Shown: piece after piece, positions 62,801 to 64,000 of the stretch
Numbering within the stretch: the first letter of the stretch is position 1
Layout of the letters: every line of letters begins with the position of its first letter
Source of the DNA: Amycolatopsis acididurans
GTDB taxonomy: Bacteria; Actinomycetota; Actinomycetes; Mycobacteriales; Pseudonocardiaceae
Assembly (NCBI RefSeq): GCF_012328925.1
Contig: NZ_JAAXLS010000013.1
Coordinates: forward strand, 104,569-168,568
Direction: 5' to 3'
Length of the DNA stretch: 64,000 nt
Program-made: the position numbers and the translations under genes
The notes under the pieces: model-generated
What the model was told of the DNA's origin: nothing
Seen by the model: only the letters and a program-made list of their open reading frames with translations
The model's database searches: none

Positions 62801-64000
62801 GTTTCGGCTCCGGCCCCGGTCCATACGGCGACAGGAACCGCAAAGACATCCCAGGAGTTGAAATGTCAAGCCGTAACGTTCGCGGCGTGATGCGACCAGG
62901 CGGTCGCCTCGTCGTAGCGGGTGCCGGTCTTGAGGCAGCCGTGGAGGATGCCCACGAGGCGGTTGGCAAGTTGGCGCAGGGCGGTGTTGTGGTTGGCGCC
63001 GCGGGCTTTCTGCCGGTCGTAGTAGGCGCGAGCTCCGGGCGAGGTGCGCAGCGCGGAGAATGCCTGGGTCATCAGGGCGTCGATGAGCCGGTCGTTGTGG
63101 ATGAACCGGGCCAGGGCGACCTTCTTCTTCCCGGACGCGCGGGTGATCGGCGAGGTGCCCGCGTAGTTCTTGCGGGCCTTGGCGGTGGTGTAGCGGTGCG
63201 GGTCGTCACCGAACTCTGCGAGCACCCGGGCGCCGAGCGCCGGCCCCAGTCCGGGCTGGGACGCGATGATCTCAGCGGCCGGGTGCTGCCCAAAATGTGC
63301 CTCCACCTGCCCCTGCAAGCCCGTGATCTGAGTGCGCAACACGGTGACGACCGCGATCAGGGCCTGGATCGAGGCGGCGTAGGCAGTGGCCACGACTTCG
63401 GGCTGGCTCAGATGCTCGGCGCGCAATGCGGCCTGGATCGCCGCGGCCTTCTCCGCCACGTTCTTGCGGCGGGCGTGTTTGAGCGCGGCACTGATCTGCG
63501 CGGTCGTCAGCCGGGCGGCCTGCGCCGGGGTCGGGGCCTTGGCCAGCAGTTCCAGCGTGTCGGTGGCAGCGAGGTCATCGAAGGCGACCAGTGCGGCGGG
63601 AAAGTAGTCCCGCAGCGCGTGCCGCAGCCGCTGGATATGGCGAGTGCGTTCCCAGATCAGTGTCTTGTGGGTGCGGGCCACGACCTTGATCGCCTCGGCC
63701 CGGGCACTGTCACCGGCGACCGGGCGCAACTCGTGGGCATGTGTGCGGACCATGTCGGCCAGCACGTGCGCGTCCCCGGCATCGCTCTTGGCCCCCGAAA
63801 CTCCCAGCCGGTCACGAAACCTGGCCGCCTGCAACGGGTTGACCGCCAACACCGCGTACCCCGCGGTGACCACCGCCGCCACCCACGGGCCCCGATCGGT
63901 CTCGATCCCGACCAGCACCTCGACATCGGCCGGGTCGATGTCCCCGGTCAGTTCCCCGATCATGGTGTGCAACCGGGCCATCCCCGCCACACCCTCGGGC
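62801..64000 (-). mobile_element. IS110-family insertion sequence, one end present
   Basis: It includes the transposase gene and its 3' flank of about 65 bp after the HNH nuclease stop. The exact right end cannot be set because IS110 elements lack inverted repeats. The opposite end, which would hold the bridge-RNA-coding non-coding segment upstream of the transposase, is outside the window. Confidence 0.75.
62866..64000 (-). CDS. IS110-family transposase, N-terminus beyond the window
   Basis: At least 378 codons; the reading frame continues past 64000. The visible N-terminal part holds VLVGIETDRGPWVAAVVTAG and GAKSDAGDAHVLADMVR (acidic residues of the DEDD RuvC-like catalytic domain). The C-terminal Transposase_20 domain includes IIASQPGLGPALGARVLAEF and YAGTSPITRASGKKK with the catalytic serine region. 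IS110 enzymes move a circular form using a bridge RNA and make no terminal inverted repeats. The first catalytic Asp is not in view. The frame is otherwise intact. Confidence 0.92.
   Translation of the reverse strand, partial: PEGVAGMARLHTMIGELTGDIDPADVEVLVGIETDRGPWVAAVVTAGYAVLAVNPLQAARFRDRLGVSGAKSDAGDAHVLADMVRTHAHELRPVAGDSARAEAIKVVARTHKTLIWERTRHIQRLRHALRDYFPAALVAFDDLAATDTLELLAKAPTPAQAARLTTAQISAALKHARRKNVAEKAAAIQAALRAEHLSQPEVVATAYAASIQALIAVVTVLRTQITGLQGQVEAHFGQHPAAEIIASQPGLGPALGARVLAEFGDDPHRYTTAKARKNYAGTSPITRASGKKKVALARFIHNDRLIDALMTQAFSALRTSPGARAYYDRQKARGANHNTALRQLANRLVGILHGCLKTGTRYDEATAWSHHAANVTA

Overview
This is a high-GC actinobacterial chromosome segment (my reading, not computed), most likely from the Pseudonocardiaceae and possibly Amycolatopsis. 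The support is: an S-(hydroxymethyl)mycothiol dehydrogenase, SepH, mIHF, a DUF574-type SAM methyltransferase, F420-type LLM oxidoreductase, many GTG/TTG starts, and TGAGGGACC-type inverted repeats. Gene content in the first 24 kb echoes the Mycobacterium tuberculosis Rv0881-Rv0896 neighbourhood as I remember it (TrmH-family RNA methyltransferase, DUF2537 protein, SepH, SerC, CitA, later GltA2). The interval is mostly ordinary core and catabolic chromosome. I see no tRNA, rRNA, CRISPR array, prophage or large biosynthetic cluster. The only mobile element is an IS110-type transposase cut by the right edge.

Layout. 1-8.4 kb: partial glutamate-cysteine-ligase-family gene, RNA methyltransferase, DUF2537 membrane protein, MmcQ/YjbR protein, sepH, a GT87 mannosyltransferase-like membrane protein, serC, a serine beta-lactamase-fold hydrolase and citrate synthase 2 (citA). 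8.7-13.1 kb: complete urease operon ureABCFGD with overlapping genes and no ureE. 13.3-19.7 kb: pdxH, an MFS exporter, type I methionine aminopeptidase, a lactonase-like MBL hydrolase coupled to a TetR regulator, aldose 1-epimerase and an amidohydrolase. 19.9-24.2 kb: acyl-CoA dehydrogenase divergent from a TetR gene, PfkB kinase, citrate synthase gltA. 24.3-33.6 kb: photolyase, NatAB-like ABC exporter with a nearby TetR gene, mycothiol-dependent formaldehyde dehydrogenase coupled to a gamma-glutamylcyclotransferase-like protein, a secreted C39-type peptidase, a thioesterase and a Tat-exported phosphoesterase. 33.7-42.4 kb: fatty-acid and acyl-CoA metabolism (two acyl-CoA ligases, acyl-CoA dehydrogenase, enoyl-CoA hydratase, TetR), mIHF, isochorismate synthase and a Sfp-type phosphopantetheinyl transferase. 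42.5-48.8 kb: amidohydrolase, GNAT, DtxR/MntR-type metalloregulator, LLM oxidoreductase, alcohol dehydrogenase, RpiR and LuxR regulators. 48.9-56.9 kb: a secreted glucose/sorbosone-dehydrogenase-PKD-LGFP protein, a glutaredoxin, purC, a DHA2 exporter and an EphD-like hydrolase-SDR fusion. 57-64 kb: DUF574 methyltransferase, rhomboid protein, RNase Z, an unrecognised 332-aa protein, an MFS permease, a secreted HNH nuclease and the IS110 transposase.

Regulation is the most informative layer. Many genes show TAnnnT followed by 6-8 nt and then A/GTG, the signature expected of leaderless transcripts. In several cases the upstream gene's TAG stop is part of the next gene's -10. Several good dyads lie next to regulator genes: a LmrA/YxaF-like TetR site, a DtxR-type metal box, a MerR/SoxR-like long-spacer promoter, AAGCGCTT-core palindromes, and a 22-bp perfect palindrome inside the 3' end of an alcohol dehydrogenase gene. 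I found no convincing wholly new multi-gene system. The best leads are the cyclotransferase-like partner of the mycothiol dehydrogenase, the palindrome upstream of the RpiR gene, and the MerR-like exporter promoter. Family assignments come from reading motifs by eye; no database search was run.
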